Below, in pieces: positions 1-5,194 of a stretch of DNA of 7,258 nt. This DNA comes from Nitrospirota bacterium (GTDB lineage Bacteria; Nitrospirota; Thermodesulfovibrionia; Thermodesulfovibrionales; JdFR-85). The stretch covers positions 1 to 7,258 of the forward strand of contig JAADHP010000063.1 in the NCBI GenBank assembly GCA_013151785.1, given 5' to 3'. The number at the start of each line of letters is the position of its first letter. Within the stretch, counting starts at the first letter, position 1. Under the pieces are notes generated by a model, which was given only the letters and a program-made list of their open reading frames with translations, had not been told where the DNA came from and did no database searches. A program made the translations under genes and the position numbers.

Positions 1-1112
1 CCAACCTTGGTTTCTCTCACGGGAATACCCTCTCTTTGTGCTATGGCATTGACAAAATTACTTGTACCTACAGACTTCACCACAACACCTTCCACTCCCT
101 TATATTTATGAAGAAAGTGCAGTGCCATGGCACCAAAGTAGTTCATGGGGATCTGCATCCTGTGATCAGCAAATCTTATCCTGTCACCATCGGGGTCCAT
201 AATAACCCCGATTTTAAACTGTCCTGTGCTCTCTTTAAGAAGTCGCACTACCTGTTCCATATTCTTTTCAGAGGGCTCCGGGGCAACGCCACCAAAGAGA
301 TAATCATCCTCGGTTCTCAACAACACAAGCTTCTGACCAATAAGATCAACTGCGTTTCTTATGAGTCTCTCAGGCCTTCCTCGGGTTGCACCATGCACAT
401 GATCAACCACTATATAACAGTCCTCACCTTCAAGAAAATCCTCGATTCTCTCAAGAGAAAGCACACCCTGCCTCTCAAGAAATTCCCTGTAAATGGCTGT
501 GGTATCTATACGTTCGTACTTCAAGCTTCCTGCTGTTGCATCATTCTTATAAATAGACATAAGACGGTTTGCCTCTTGCTCTATCCTGGTTGTAATCTCA
601 GGCCCTGCAGGGCCACCATCAGCAGGATTGAACTTAAGTCCTGAATAATTTGATGGATTATGGGAAGGTGTAATATTGATGGAACAGCCTGCATGAAGCA
701 TCTCTATGGAGGCTGAAATCTCTGGTGTTGTGGTCTCACCAGCAAAATAGAGCTTTATCCCTGCCCCTGAAAGCACCTCCATGACAGTTCTTGCAAAATC
801 AGGTCCCAGGAATCTGTTGTCATGGCCAACAATAATACCCCGCGCTTTAAGCTCGTTAAGGTTCTTAAATCCCAGTGCCCTTTTTAGCTCTTTATCCTCG
901 CTTTTCAGGACATTGAGTATGGCCTCTGCAACGACCCTTACATTTCTGAATGTAAAATCCGTGCCTATCTCGCCACGCCAGCCTGATGTACCAAAAACAA
1001 CCCTTGCAGGTGATTGATTCTCTCTCGCAAACCGCTCGATCTCAACAAGGAGTTCCCTTCTCAGTTCCTTCTGTATAATCTTCCAGCACTCTTCGGCATT
1101 TCTGCACACCAT
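1..1112 (-). CDS. Phosphohexomutase (phosphoglucomutase/phosphomannomutase family), 3' end outside window
   Basis: Cytoplasmic alpha-D-phosphohexomutase, which interconverts hexose 1- and 6-phosphates through a phosphoserine and a bisphosphate intermediate. I translated the open frame by hand: 370 codons with no stop before the window edge. Visible motifs are FGTSGWRG at residues 40-47 (domain 1 start), the active-site loop TPSHNP at 148-153 with the phosphorylated Ser150 (the family usually has TASHNP), the metal-binding loop DPDGDR at 306-311, and the start of the domain-3 sugar-binding loop (TKVG) at the very edge. The fourth domain, which binds phosphate, lies outside. The ATG at 1112 is preceded by AAGGAGGG with a 5-base spacer, so the start is secure. 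Sugar specificity (glucose, mannose or glucosamine) cannot be settled; the FGTSGWRG form is less like GlmM (usually FGTDGIRG). It is separated from sdhD by about 570 bases of repeats and probably has its own promoter. Confidence 0.93.
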   Translation of the reverse strand, partial: MVCRNAEECWKIIQKELRRELLVEIERFARENQSPARVVFGTSGWRGEIGTDFTFRNVRVVAEAILNVLKSEDKELKRALGFKNLNELKARGIIVGHDNRFLGPDFARTVMEVLSGAGIKLYFAGETTTPEISASIEMLHAGCSINITPSHNPSNYSGLKFNPADGGPAGPEITTRIEQEANRLMSIYKNDATAGSLKYERIDTTAIYREFLERQGVLSLERIEDFLEGEDCYIVVDHVHGATRGRPERLIRNAVDLIGQKLVLLRTEDDYLFGGVAPEPSEKNMEQVVRLLKESTGQFKIGVIMDPDGDRIRFADHRMQIPMNYFGAMALHFLHKYKGVEGVVVKSVGTSNFVNAIAQREGIPVRETKV

Positions 1113-1117
1113 CAAAA

Positions 1118-1125
1118 CCCTCCTT
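1118..1125 (-). promoter_or_regulatory. Shine-Dalgarno site of the phosphohexomutase gene
   Basis: AAGGAGGG on the minus strand, five bases before the ATG at 1112. This near-perfect anti-16S match fixes the start codon and excludes the longer upstream frame that overlaps this region. Confidence 0.8.
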
Positions 1126-1153
1126 AAATTGTAGTAGTTGAAAAATATCCAAT

Positions 1154-1182
1154 ATTTTAACACATAAGTGTACGGTAAAAAT
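1154..1182 (-). promoter_or_regulatory. Possible extended -10 promoter for the phosphohexomutase gene
   Basis: On the minus strand TGTTAAAAT (1162-1154) gives an extended -10 (TG-n-TAAAAT, five of six bases of the sigma-70 consensus). A T-rich weak -35 (TTTTTA near 1181-1176) lies 16 bases upstream. The predicted transcript would start near 1147 and carry a leader of about 35 bases that includes the strong Shine-Dalgarno. The stretch is AT-rich and lies between repeat A and the gene. This is a consensus match by eye only. Confidence 0.4.
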
Positions 1183-1237
1183 ACAAAAGCTATTAATTCC
1201 TAAAAATGCTGTTAGAAAAAATAACCAAACTACTAAC

Positions 1238-1372
1238 GGATAGGTGGGTATTGGCTTTGAGCGGTTTTCGGGCAATCTACAGACTTCACCTGGATGGTGA
1301 AGTGATTGCCTGCCTCGGAGACAGGCAGGATGCCTGTCGAGAATGAGCGGTAAAGCCAATATCCACCTGTCC
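1238..1372 (+). repeat. Structured dispersed repeat, copy A
   Basis: This is a 135-base imperfect palindrome with internal hairpins. The 21-base terminal arms at 1238-1258 and 1352-1372 pair with 19 Watson-Crick pairs and two G-T pairs. Hairpin P2 has an outer stem GGCAATC/GATTGCC (1271-1277 with 1304-1310), a 5-base 5' bulge (1278-1282), an inner stem ACTTCACC/GGTGAAGT (1283-1290 with 1296-1303) and a 5-base loop. Hairpin P3 is CTC, a GGA bulge (1317-1319), GACAGGCA/TGCCTGTC (1320-1327 with 1331-1338), then GAG. The joining segments (TTTGAGCGGTTTT on the left, GAGAATGA on the right) match the other copies, while the stems have different sequences. No target-site duplication is evident. It lies between sdhD and the phosphohexomutase gene. 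The family is unknown to me; strand is given by the direction of the conserved CTCGGA motif. Confidence 0.85.
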
Positions 1373-1417
1373 ATAAAACTGACCGATGAGTCAATCGACA
1401 TTTTTGCTATTAATTAA

Positions 1418-1594
1418 GGATAGGGGATATTAATTTTAAGCGGATTTTAATTTTGCAGTAGTGCTTGCCGTGATGGCAAGCACGCAAAATTTCCTCGGAG
1501 GCAGACAGGGATGTCTGCCGAGAATAGGGGCCCCAGAAAGTCGAAAGACTTTCTGGGGTATCCGGGATGTGTAAGACTCTACCATAGCACTGCT
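1418..1594 (+). repeat. Structured dispersed repeat, copy B (chimeric, with extra hairpin)
   Basis: Same plan as the other copies but 177 bases long. P2 has the outer stem AATTTTGC/GCAAAATT (1449-1456 with 1484-1491), the bulge AGTA, the inner 9-bp stem GTGCTTGCC/GGCAAGCAC (1461-1469 with 1475-1483) and the loop GTGAT. P3 has CTC, the GGA bulge (1497-1499), GGCAGACA/TGTCTGCC (1500-1507 with 1512-1519), then GAG. The left arm (from 1418, GGATAGGGGATATT) resembles copy A, whereas the right arm (about 1574-1594) resembles copies C and D, so the two arms do not pair. An additional perfect 12-bp hairpin sits at 1531-1558. To the right, 1595-1623 continues a flank that is complementary to the left flank of copy C. 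Confidence 0.8.
1531..1558. repeat. Perfect 12-bp hairpin with GAAA loop inside repeat B
   Basis: The stem CCCCAGAAAGTC (1531-1542) pairs perfectly with 1547-1558 around a GAAA loop on the plus strand. It sits between the conserved GAGAAT and GATGTGTAAGACTC segments of the repeat, where the other copies have no insert. There is no T-run on either side, so an intrinsic terminator is not supported. Confidence 0.8.
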
Positions 1595-1630
1595 ATAAAC
1601 TTTATCACTGGATTTGGGTAATATTTTAAC

Positions 1631-1669
1631 ATGGAGTGTATAAACTTTTCAGGAAAGGATACGCTCCAT
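1631..1669 (-). terminator. Hairpin just downstream of sdhD, possible transcript end
   Basis: An 11-base inverted repeat, ATGGAGTGTAT at 1631-1641 and ATACGCTCCAT at 1659-1669, pairs with a single wobble. The interior (CTTTTC against GAAAGG) can extend the stem. It begins 12 bases past the sdhD stop codon. In the direction of transcription it is followed by GTTAAAATATT and not by a clean U-tract, so it may stabilise the 3' end or be a weak terminator. The structure is seen; the function is inferred. Confidence 0.4.
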
Positions 1670-1681
1670 AGAAAGTCTTAA

Positions 1682-2002
1682 TCAAACAACAATCCTGACC
1701 CCTGTTATGAAAAGCCCTATAGAAGCAGCAACAATCACTATCTGGACAATCCTGAGTAGAAAAGACCCTTTTATATATTCTGTAACTATTCCCCAGAGGC
1801 CATTGAATCCATGATAGAGGATTGACAAAAGAAAAAGTATATCAAACCCTTTCCAGTAAGGGCTGGAAAGCCTTGCTGTAACAGTCTCATAATCAAGGGC
1901 ACCTGTACCACTGTAATGCATAACATAAAAATGGATTATAAGACCTATAAATAATATAAAACCTGTAAGTCTCTGCAGAAACCATTGTATTACACCTCTC
2001 AA
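1682..2002 (-). CDS. sdhD: Succinate dehydrogenase/fumarate reductase membrane anchor subunit SdhD
   Basis: This 106-residue integral membrane protein has three hydrophobic segments (about 8-30, 53-74 and 82-104). It is the second half of the quinone-reacting, haem-binding anchor of complex II. The N-terminal QRLTGFIL with His24 and His29, and the YHGFNGLWGIVTEYI block with His64 in the second helix, are typical of SdhD. His24 and His64 are candidate axial ligands of a b-type haem. The start is a TTG at 2002 that overlaps the sdhC stop codon (TTGA). It is preceded by GGAGGT with a 5-base spacer, so translational coupling is expected. It is the last gene of the acuB-like/sdhC/sdhD operon; sdhA and sdhB do not follow. 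Assignment to complex II is firm, but succinate dehydrogenase and fumarate reductase cannot be told apart from the anchor alone. Confidence 0.88.
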   Translation of the reverse strand: MRGVIQWFLQRLTGFILFIGLIIHFYVMHYSGTGALDYETVTARLSSPYWKGFDILFLLSILYHGFNGLWGIVTEYIKGSFLLRIVQIVIVAASIGLFITGVRIVV

Positions 2003-2343
2003 TGCCCACCTCCCAGAATAGGCATACCCCCGGCAATAAAAAGTATAACCCCTGTTGTAAAGGCCACCCAGAAAAGCCTTTTCTGGAGCTTTGTGGGAAC
2101 CCCAAATTCAAGAAGTGTAACCCTTACACCATTCAGTGCATGGGCAAGCACAAGACCAAGAAGCCCCACCTCGCTGAGTTTTATCAGTGGATGGTTCATC
2201 AATGCCATCATCTCCCTGTATGATTCCGGGTCTTTCAGATTACTCAGAACATAAAGATGTAAAAAGATATAAAGGGTAAGGAGTATACCCGTTATTCTGT
2301 GAATTAGCCAGGCCACTGAACCTGTATGCCATCTGTATCGCAT
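1999..2343 (-). CDS. sdhC: Succinate dehydrogenase/fumarate reductase cytochrome b subunit SdhC
   Basis: This 114-residue membrane protein has three predicted helices (about 12-33, 57-78 and 89-107). The signature HRITG at 15-19 lies before helix 1 and carries into His29; LAHALNGVR at 66-74 in helix 2 contains His68. These are the classic SdhC positions for quinone and haem binding. With SdhD it would form the anchor that passes electrons between SdhB iron-sulfur clusters and the quinone pool. The ATG at 2343 comes two bases after the stop of the CBS-ACT gene (TAG-CA-ATG), and its 3' end overlaps sdhD by four bases, so the three genes form one operon. Its Shine-Dalgarno is weak (AAAGGG), consistent with coupling to the upstream gene. 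Confidence 0.9.
   Translation of the reverse strand: MRYRWHTGSVAWLIHRITGILLTLYIFLHLYVLSNLKDPESYREMMALMNHPLIKLSEVGLLGLVLAHALNGVRVTLLEFGVPTKLQKRLFWVAFTTGVILFIAGGMPILGGGH
2008..2013 (-). promoter_or_regulatory. Shine-Dalgarno site deciding the TTG start of sdhD
   Basis: GGAGGT on the minus strand, within the last codons of sdhC and five bases before TTG at 2002. It supports the unusual start codon, since no ATG with a comparable site is nearby. Confidence 0.75.
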
Positions 2344-2345
2344 TG

Positions 2346-2990
2346 CTATCCCTTTATTATCTCTACTCCTTTAAAACCTCCCACCAGTTCTATCTTAAGG
2401 GACCTGAAGTTACCCTTTCCTTTTGTCCTGATTACAACCCTGCGATATCCCTCTTTAACACCCTCATAGGTTGTAAGGATACTCTGAAGACCAAATCCGT
2501 GTTTTCTTATTATATCGGTAACTTCTTTTATAGAACCAGGTCTGTCTTCAACAACAAGGCATATCCTGTGACCTCCGTGACGGATACCTGTTATATCCAC
2601 AAGCACCCTGAAGATATCCCTGTCAGAGATGATCCCTATAAGACGTCCCTTCTCCACCACAGGCAGAGAGCCTATATTTTCATCATGCATCAGCCGTGCA
2701 GCCTCCTCCACCGGGGTATCTGCTGTTGTGGTAAAGACCTTTTTCTTCATTATCTCCTTCACCTTCGTCTTTGCAAGGAGATAATGTAGCTCATAAACAT
2801 CAAGGCTTGTGGCCTTTGAAGGGATGTACTCCTTGATGTCTCTATCAGAGAGGATACCCACAACCCTGTCTTTCTTTACCACAGGAAGGTGTTTTATCCT
2901 TTTTTCCTTCATAAGAGCTGCAGCGTCAGAAACAGGCTCATCAGGTGAGACCGTATAGACCTTTCTTGTCATCCAGTCTTTTACATACAT
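2346..2990 (-). CDS. CBS-CBS-ACT domain protein, AcuB-like
   Basis: A 214-residue soluble protein. The first CBS motif is at about residues 6-55 (VKDWMTRKVYTV, then LPVVKKDRVVGILSDRDI). The second is at about 76-131 (VKEIMKKKVFTT, then LPVVEKGRLIGIISDRDI). Together they would form a Bateman module that typically binds adenosine nucleotides. An ACT-like domain at about 142-214 begins RICLVVEDRPGSIKEVTDII, the usual small-ligand sensor fold. Domain order and length match Bacillus AcuB, a protein linked to acetoin use, but acetoin genes are absent here, so I give no gene symbol. I chose ATG 2990, which has GGAGGT five bases upstream, over the GTG at 3005, which would overlap that site. It is the first gene of the operon with sdhC and sdhD, so a regulatory link to complex II or central carbon flow is plausible but inferred. 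Confidence 0.9.
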   Translation of the reverse strand: MYVKDWMTRKVYTVSPDEPVSDAAALMKEKRIKHLPVVKKDRVVGILSDRDIKEYIPSKATSLDVYELHYLLAKTKVKEIMKKKVFTTTADTPVEEAARLMHDENIGSLPVVEKGRLIGIISDRDIFRVLVDITGIRHGGHRICLVVEDRPGSIKEVTDIIRKHGFGLQSILTTYEGVKEGYRRVVIRTKGKGNFRSLKIELVGGFKGVEIIKG

Positions 2991-2995
2991 GTTAC

Positions 2996-3001
2996 ACCTC
3001 C
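2996..3001 (-). promoter_or_regulatory. Shine-Dalgarno site deciding the start of the CBS-ACT gene
   Basis: GGAGGT on the minus strand with the spacer GTAAC before ATG at 2990. The longer frame that opens with GTG at 3005 would contain this site, so the shorter protein is preferred. Confidence 0.75.
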
Positions 3002-3040
3002 CCACATTGGGATGAATTTAAAATCCAGTGACTAAGTTAT

Positions 3041-3176
3041 AGCAGTGGTATGGTGGAGTTTGAACGGTTTTGAATTTTGCACAGGATTCACCAGGAGGGT
3101 GAATCGCAAAATTCCCTCGGAAGCAGCCTTGGATGGCTGCTGAGAATGATGTGTAAAACTCTACCATACCACTGCT
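3041..3176 (+). repeat. Structured dispersed repeat, copy C
   Basis: A 136-base element upstream of the CBS-ACT gene. The terminal arms at 3041-3061 and 3156-3176 (21 bases each) pair with a single G-T. P2 has the outer stem GAATTTTGC/GCAAAATTC (3072-3080 with 3106-3114), the bulge ACAG, the inner stem GATTCACC/GGTGAATC (3085-3092 with 3098-3105) and the loop AGGAG. P3 has CTC, the GGA bulge (3119-3121), AGCAGCC/GGCTGCT (3122-3128 with 3135-3141) and GAG at 3142-3144. It is nearly identical to copy D outside the P2 inner stem and loop. Flanking similarity extends beyond the arms: 3020-3040 pairs with the right flank of B, and 3177-3208 matches the reverse complement of the left flank of D. 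Confidence 0.87.
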
Positions 3177-3389
3177 TTCAGCTATTCATTGTTATTCTTA
3201 AAGTTATATCTCGGTTAAGATTTTACCCAAATCCACATCTGTCCAAAGCCCTCAGAACCAGGGCATGGCACCTCATAAAAATAAGACAATCCACAGGATT
3301 AGTCTATATAGTGTAATCTTTTTTCCATACCCTGTCAAAACACCGAGACCTCTCAGTAGAGAGAGGTATTCTTAAAATCTATTTTATAT

Positions 3390-3540
3390 GGGGCAACAGG
3401 TGGTTCATCAGGGCATTGATGCAATAGGAGTTAAATTATAACAGGACATAACCTTATCAGCCTTAAGGTGATACACAAGGGTTGCTGGTGTTTGTCACTG
3501 TCGGTATTGCTACATGGCCTTCTTCACCACCTGTTGCCCC
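3390..3540. repeat. Inverted-repeat element of about 151 bases
   Basis: Perfect 14-base terminal inverted repeats, GGGGCAACAGGTGG at 3390-3403 and its complement at 3527-3540. Weaker complementarity runs further in: both sides reach a shared GCAATA after about 17-18 more bases. A small internal inverted repeat, ACCTTA/TAAGGT, lies near the middle. It encodes nothing. The right end runs directly into TTTTTATT on the plus strand. The size and ends are like a miniature inverted-repeat transposable element, but no target duplication and no second copy are visible in this window. It does not resemble the A-D repeats. Confidence 0.65.
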
Positions 3541-3548
3541 TTTTTATT

Positions 3549-3642
3549 GCTTACTGTTCACTGCTCACTGACCTTTTAACCCATCCCCCATCTACTCATT
3601 TACCCATTAACTCATCCACTGTTTACCGCTCACTGCTCACTG
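3549..3642. repeat. Degenerate 7- and 8-base tandem repeats
   Basis: Plus strand: three heptamers GCTTACT, GTTCACT, GCTCACT at 3549-3569. After a short gap come four octamers CATCTACT, CATTTACC, CATTAACT, CATCCACT at 3589-3620, then heptamers GTTTACC, GCTCACT, GCTCACT at 3621-3641. The two heptamer blocks are related to each other. No coding frame explains the periodicity, and it is too short and degenerate to be a CRISPR array. Confidence 0.65.
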
Positions 3643-3771
3643 TCTTCACGGCACCCTGCCTTGTTTTCAAATTTGAAATCATTTTGGACACTACTGCACT
3701 CCTACTGAAACCTTATCGCTGCATTTGGGTTTTATAAAATCCTCCACCCTAACCTTACCGGGGAAGTTATT

Positions 3772-4476
3772 TCAAACACCCAGATAGGCTGTCTTCACAT
3801 GCTCATTACCAAGGAGTTCCTGCCCTGTTCCTTCAAGAACAATTCTGCCATTCTCAAGCACATAGGCCCTGTCTGATATTGAAAGGGTCTGCTTCACATT
3901 CTGCTCCACTATGAGTACAGTGGTGCCTTCTTCACGGATCTTTTTTATTACATTGAATATTTCCTTGACAAGGATGGGTGCCAGTCCGAGAGAGGGCTCA
4001 TCAAACATCATAAGCCGTGGCCTTGCCATAAGCCCTCTTCCAATGGCGAGCATCTGTTGTTCACCACCGCTGAGGGTACCTGCAATCTGATGCCTTCGCT
4101 CTTTCAGCCTTGGAAAGAGTTCAAAGACCATCTCCTTTGACTCCTCCCTCTTAAGTCTTGACTCACCCTTCAGTGAACCCATGTCAAGGTTTTCCTCCAC
4201 GGTCATCTCTGTAAAGAGCCTTCTTCCCTCTGGCACATGTACTATACCAAGCTCCACCAATCTGAAGGGTTTTACAAGGTGGATCCTGTGACCATCAAAG
4301 ATTATCTCTCCAGGGTCCGGTCTCAAAAGTCCTGAAATGGTCTTCAGGATGGTGGACTTTCCTGCTCCGTTTGCCCCGATCAGACAGACGATCTCTCCTT
4401 TGTTGACATTAAAGGATACACCCCAGATGACCTGAAGGTCTCCATAAAAGACATTTATATCCTTTACTTCAAGCAC
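3772..4476 (-). CDS. livF: Branched-chain amino-acid type ABC transporter ATP-binding protein LivF
   Basis: One of two cytoplasmic ATPases that power the HAAT-family importer. Numbered from the GTG start (234 residues), Walker A GANGAGKST is at 34-42, the signature LSGGE at 135-139, and Walker B LMMFDEP ends at 161 with Glu160 as catalytic base. The Q-loop position reads VPEGRRLF and the H-loop reads VEQN with Gln192 in place of His; both are usual for LivF. The start is chosen at GTG 4476, because GGAGAGG lies six bases upstream and the product then begins MLEVKDINVFYGD, as is typical of LivF. A TTG at 4491 would add five residues. It overlaps the 3' end of livG by eight bases and is the last gene of the liv operon. 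Substrate could be leucine, isoleucine and valine or a related amide or amino acid. Confidence 0.93.
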   Translation of the reverse strand: MLEVKDINVFYGDLQVIWGVSFNVNKGEIVCLIGANGAGKSTILKTISGLLRPDPGEIIFDGHRIHLVKPFRLVELGIVHVPEGRRLFTEMTVEENLDMGSLKGESRLKREESKEMVFELFPRLKERRHQIAGTLSGGEQQMLAIGRGLMARPRLMMFDEPSLGLAPILVKEIFNVIKKIREEGTTVLIVEQNVKQTLSISDRAYVLENGRIVLEGTGQELLGNEHVKTAYLGV

Positions 4477-5194
4477 TCGCTGCCTCTCCAAGGTATGCCT
4501 CTATTACAAGAGGGTTGTTGCCAACCTCTTCAGGTGTCCCCTCTGCAATCTTTTCTCCATAGTTAAGCACCACGATACGGTCAGAGATTGACATGATTAC
4601 CTTCATATGATGTTCAATTATGAGAATCGTGATTCCGCTATCCCTTATCTTCTTGATTATTTCAATTGACCTGTCCAGTTCAGCAGGATTTAGTCCGGCA
4701 AAGGATTCGTCAAGCAGCAGCATTTCAGGTTCAGTTGCAAGGGCCCTTGCAATCTCAAGCCTCTTTCGCATTCCAAGAGGAAGTCCCTTTGAAAGCTTGT
4801 CCCTTTCCTCATATAGATCTGTAAAGTGCAGTATGTCTATTGCCTTACTTACTGCCTCTTTTTTGGATTTTGCCCTTAAATAGGCCGATGCCACAACATT
4901 GTCAAGCACAGTCATCCGTTGAAGTGGTTTTACTACCTGAAAGGTTCTGGCAATGCCAAGCCTGCATATCTGGTGTGGTTTAAGGCCAGAAATCCTCTTT
5001 CCTTTAAAAAACACATCACCTCTTGAGGGCTTATAAAATCCATTTATTACATTGAAAAGGGTTGTTTTCCCCGCACCATTGGGTCCTATAAGACCAACTA
5101 TCTCACCCTGATTGACCTGAAAACTCACATCCATCACTGCAGCAAGTCCACCGAAAAACCTTGATACCTTTTTTATTTCAAGTAGTGGTGTCAA
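4469..5194 (-). CDS. livG: Branched-chain amino-acid type ABC transporter ATP-binding protein LivG
   Basis: The second ATPase of the importer, 241 residues. It has Walker A GPNGAGKTT (37-45), Q-loop Gln86 in ARTFQ, Walker B MLLLDE (158-163) and H-loop His195 in IIEHHM. The inserted segment characteristic of LivG follows the Q-loop. Oddities: the usual LSYGQQ-type signature is replaced by LPLGMRKRLEIARAL (138-152), and Walker B continues DES instead of DEP. From general knowledge of the family these are divergent but tolerated forms, so I do not call the protein inactive. The start is TTG 5194, four bases after a GGAGG, and the gene overlaps the end of livM by 17 bases. It is transcribed with livH, livM and livF. 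Confidence 0.93.
   Translation of the reverse strand: MTPLLEIKKVSRFFGGLAAVMDVSFQVNQGEIVGLIGPNGAGKTTLFNVINGFYKPSRGDVFFKGKRISGLKPHQICRLGIARTFQVVKPLQRMTVLDNVVASAYLRAKSKKEAVSKAIDILHFTDLYEERDKLSKGLPLGMRKRLEIARALATEPEMLLLDESFAGLNPAELDRSIEIIKKIRDSGITILIIEHHMKVIMSISDRIVVLNYGEKIAEGTPEEVGNNPLVIEAYLGEAASA

Larger units (their letters stand above)
3177..3771. other. Gene-free interval between livF and the CBS-ACT operon
   Basis: No credible coding frame. The plus-strand frames here have no recognisable domain, and one lies largely over the tandem and inverted repeats. Contents from left to right: a flank shared with repeat D (3177-3208), a TTTTACCCAAATCCA box (3221-3235), a small hairpin ACCTCTC/GAGAGGT (3348-3354 with 3361-3367), the 151-base inverted-repeat element (3390-3540), degenerate 7/8-base tandem repeats (3549-3642), and a 14-base AT-rich palindrome TTTCAAATTTGAAA (3665-3678). 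I found no clear U-tract terminator for the liv operon and no convincing promoter. Confidence 0.6.

Noticed and set aside
36..644. Plus-strand open frame of 202 residues
   Set aside because: It is antisense to the phosphohexomutase gene, whose frame is intact and carries all expected motifs.
1042..1401. Minus-strand open frame of 119 residues
   Set aside because: It overlaps the start of the phosphohexomutase gene in another frame and translates repeat A; no recognisable domain and no good ribosome-binding site.
1238..1594. CRISPR array
   Set aside because: Copies A and B are only two large palindromic units with internal hairpins and no regular short repeats or spacers; no cas genes nearby.
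2991..3005. Upstream GTG start for the CBS-ACT protein
   Set aside because: It would place the strong GGAGGT inside the coding region, and the five added residues are not part of the CBS fold.
3077..3316. Plus-strand open frame of 79 residues
   Set aside because: It starts inside repeat C and runs through its hairpins; no family resemblance.
3665..3678. Palindrome TTTCAAATTTGAAA as an operator or terminator
   Set aside because: It lies about 100 bases downstream of livF, is AT-only apart from two G/C pairs and has no associated T-run; it could be chance in AT-rich DNA.
3468..3737. Plus-strand open frame of 89 residues in the gene-free interval
   Set aside because: Largely the translation of the inverted-repeat end and the 7/8-base tandem repeats; low-complexity and without a domain.
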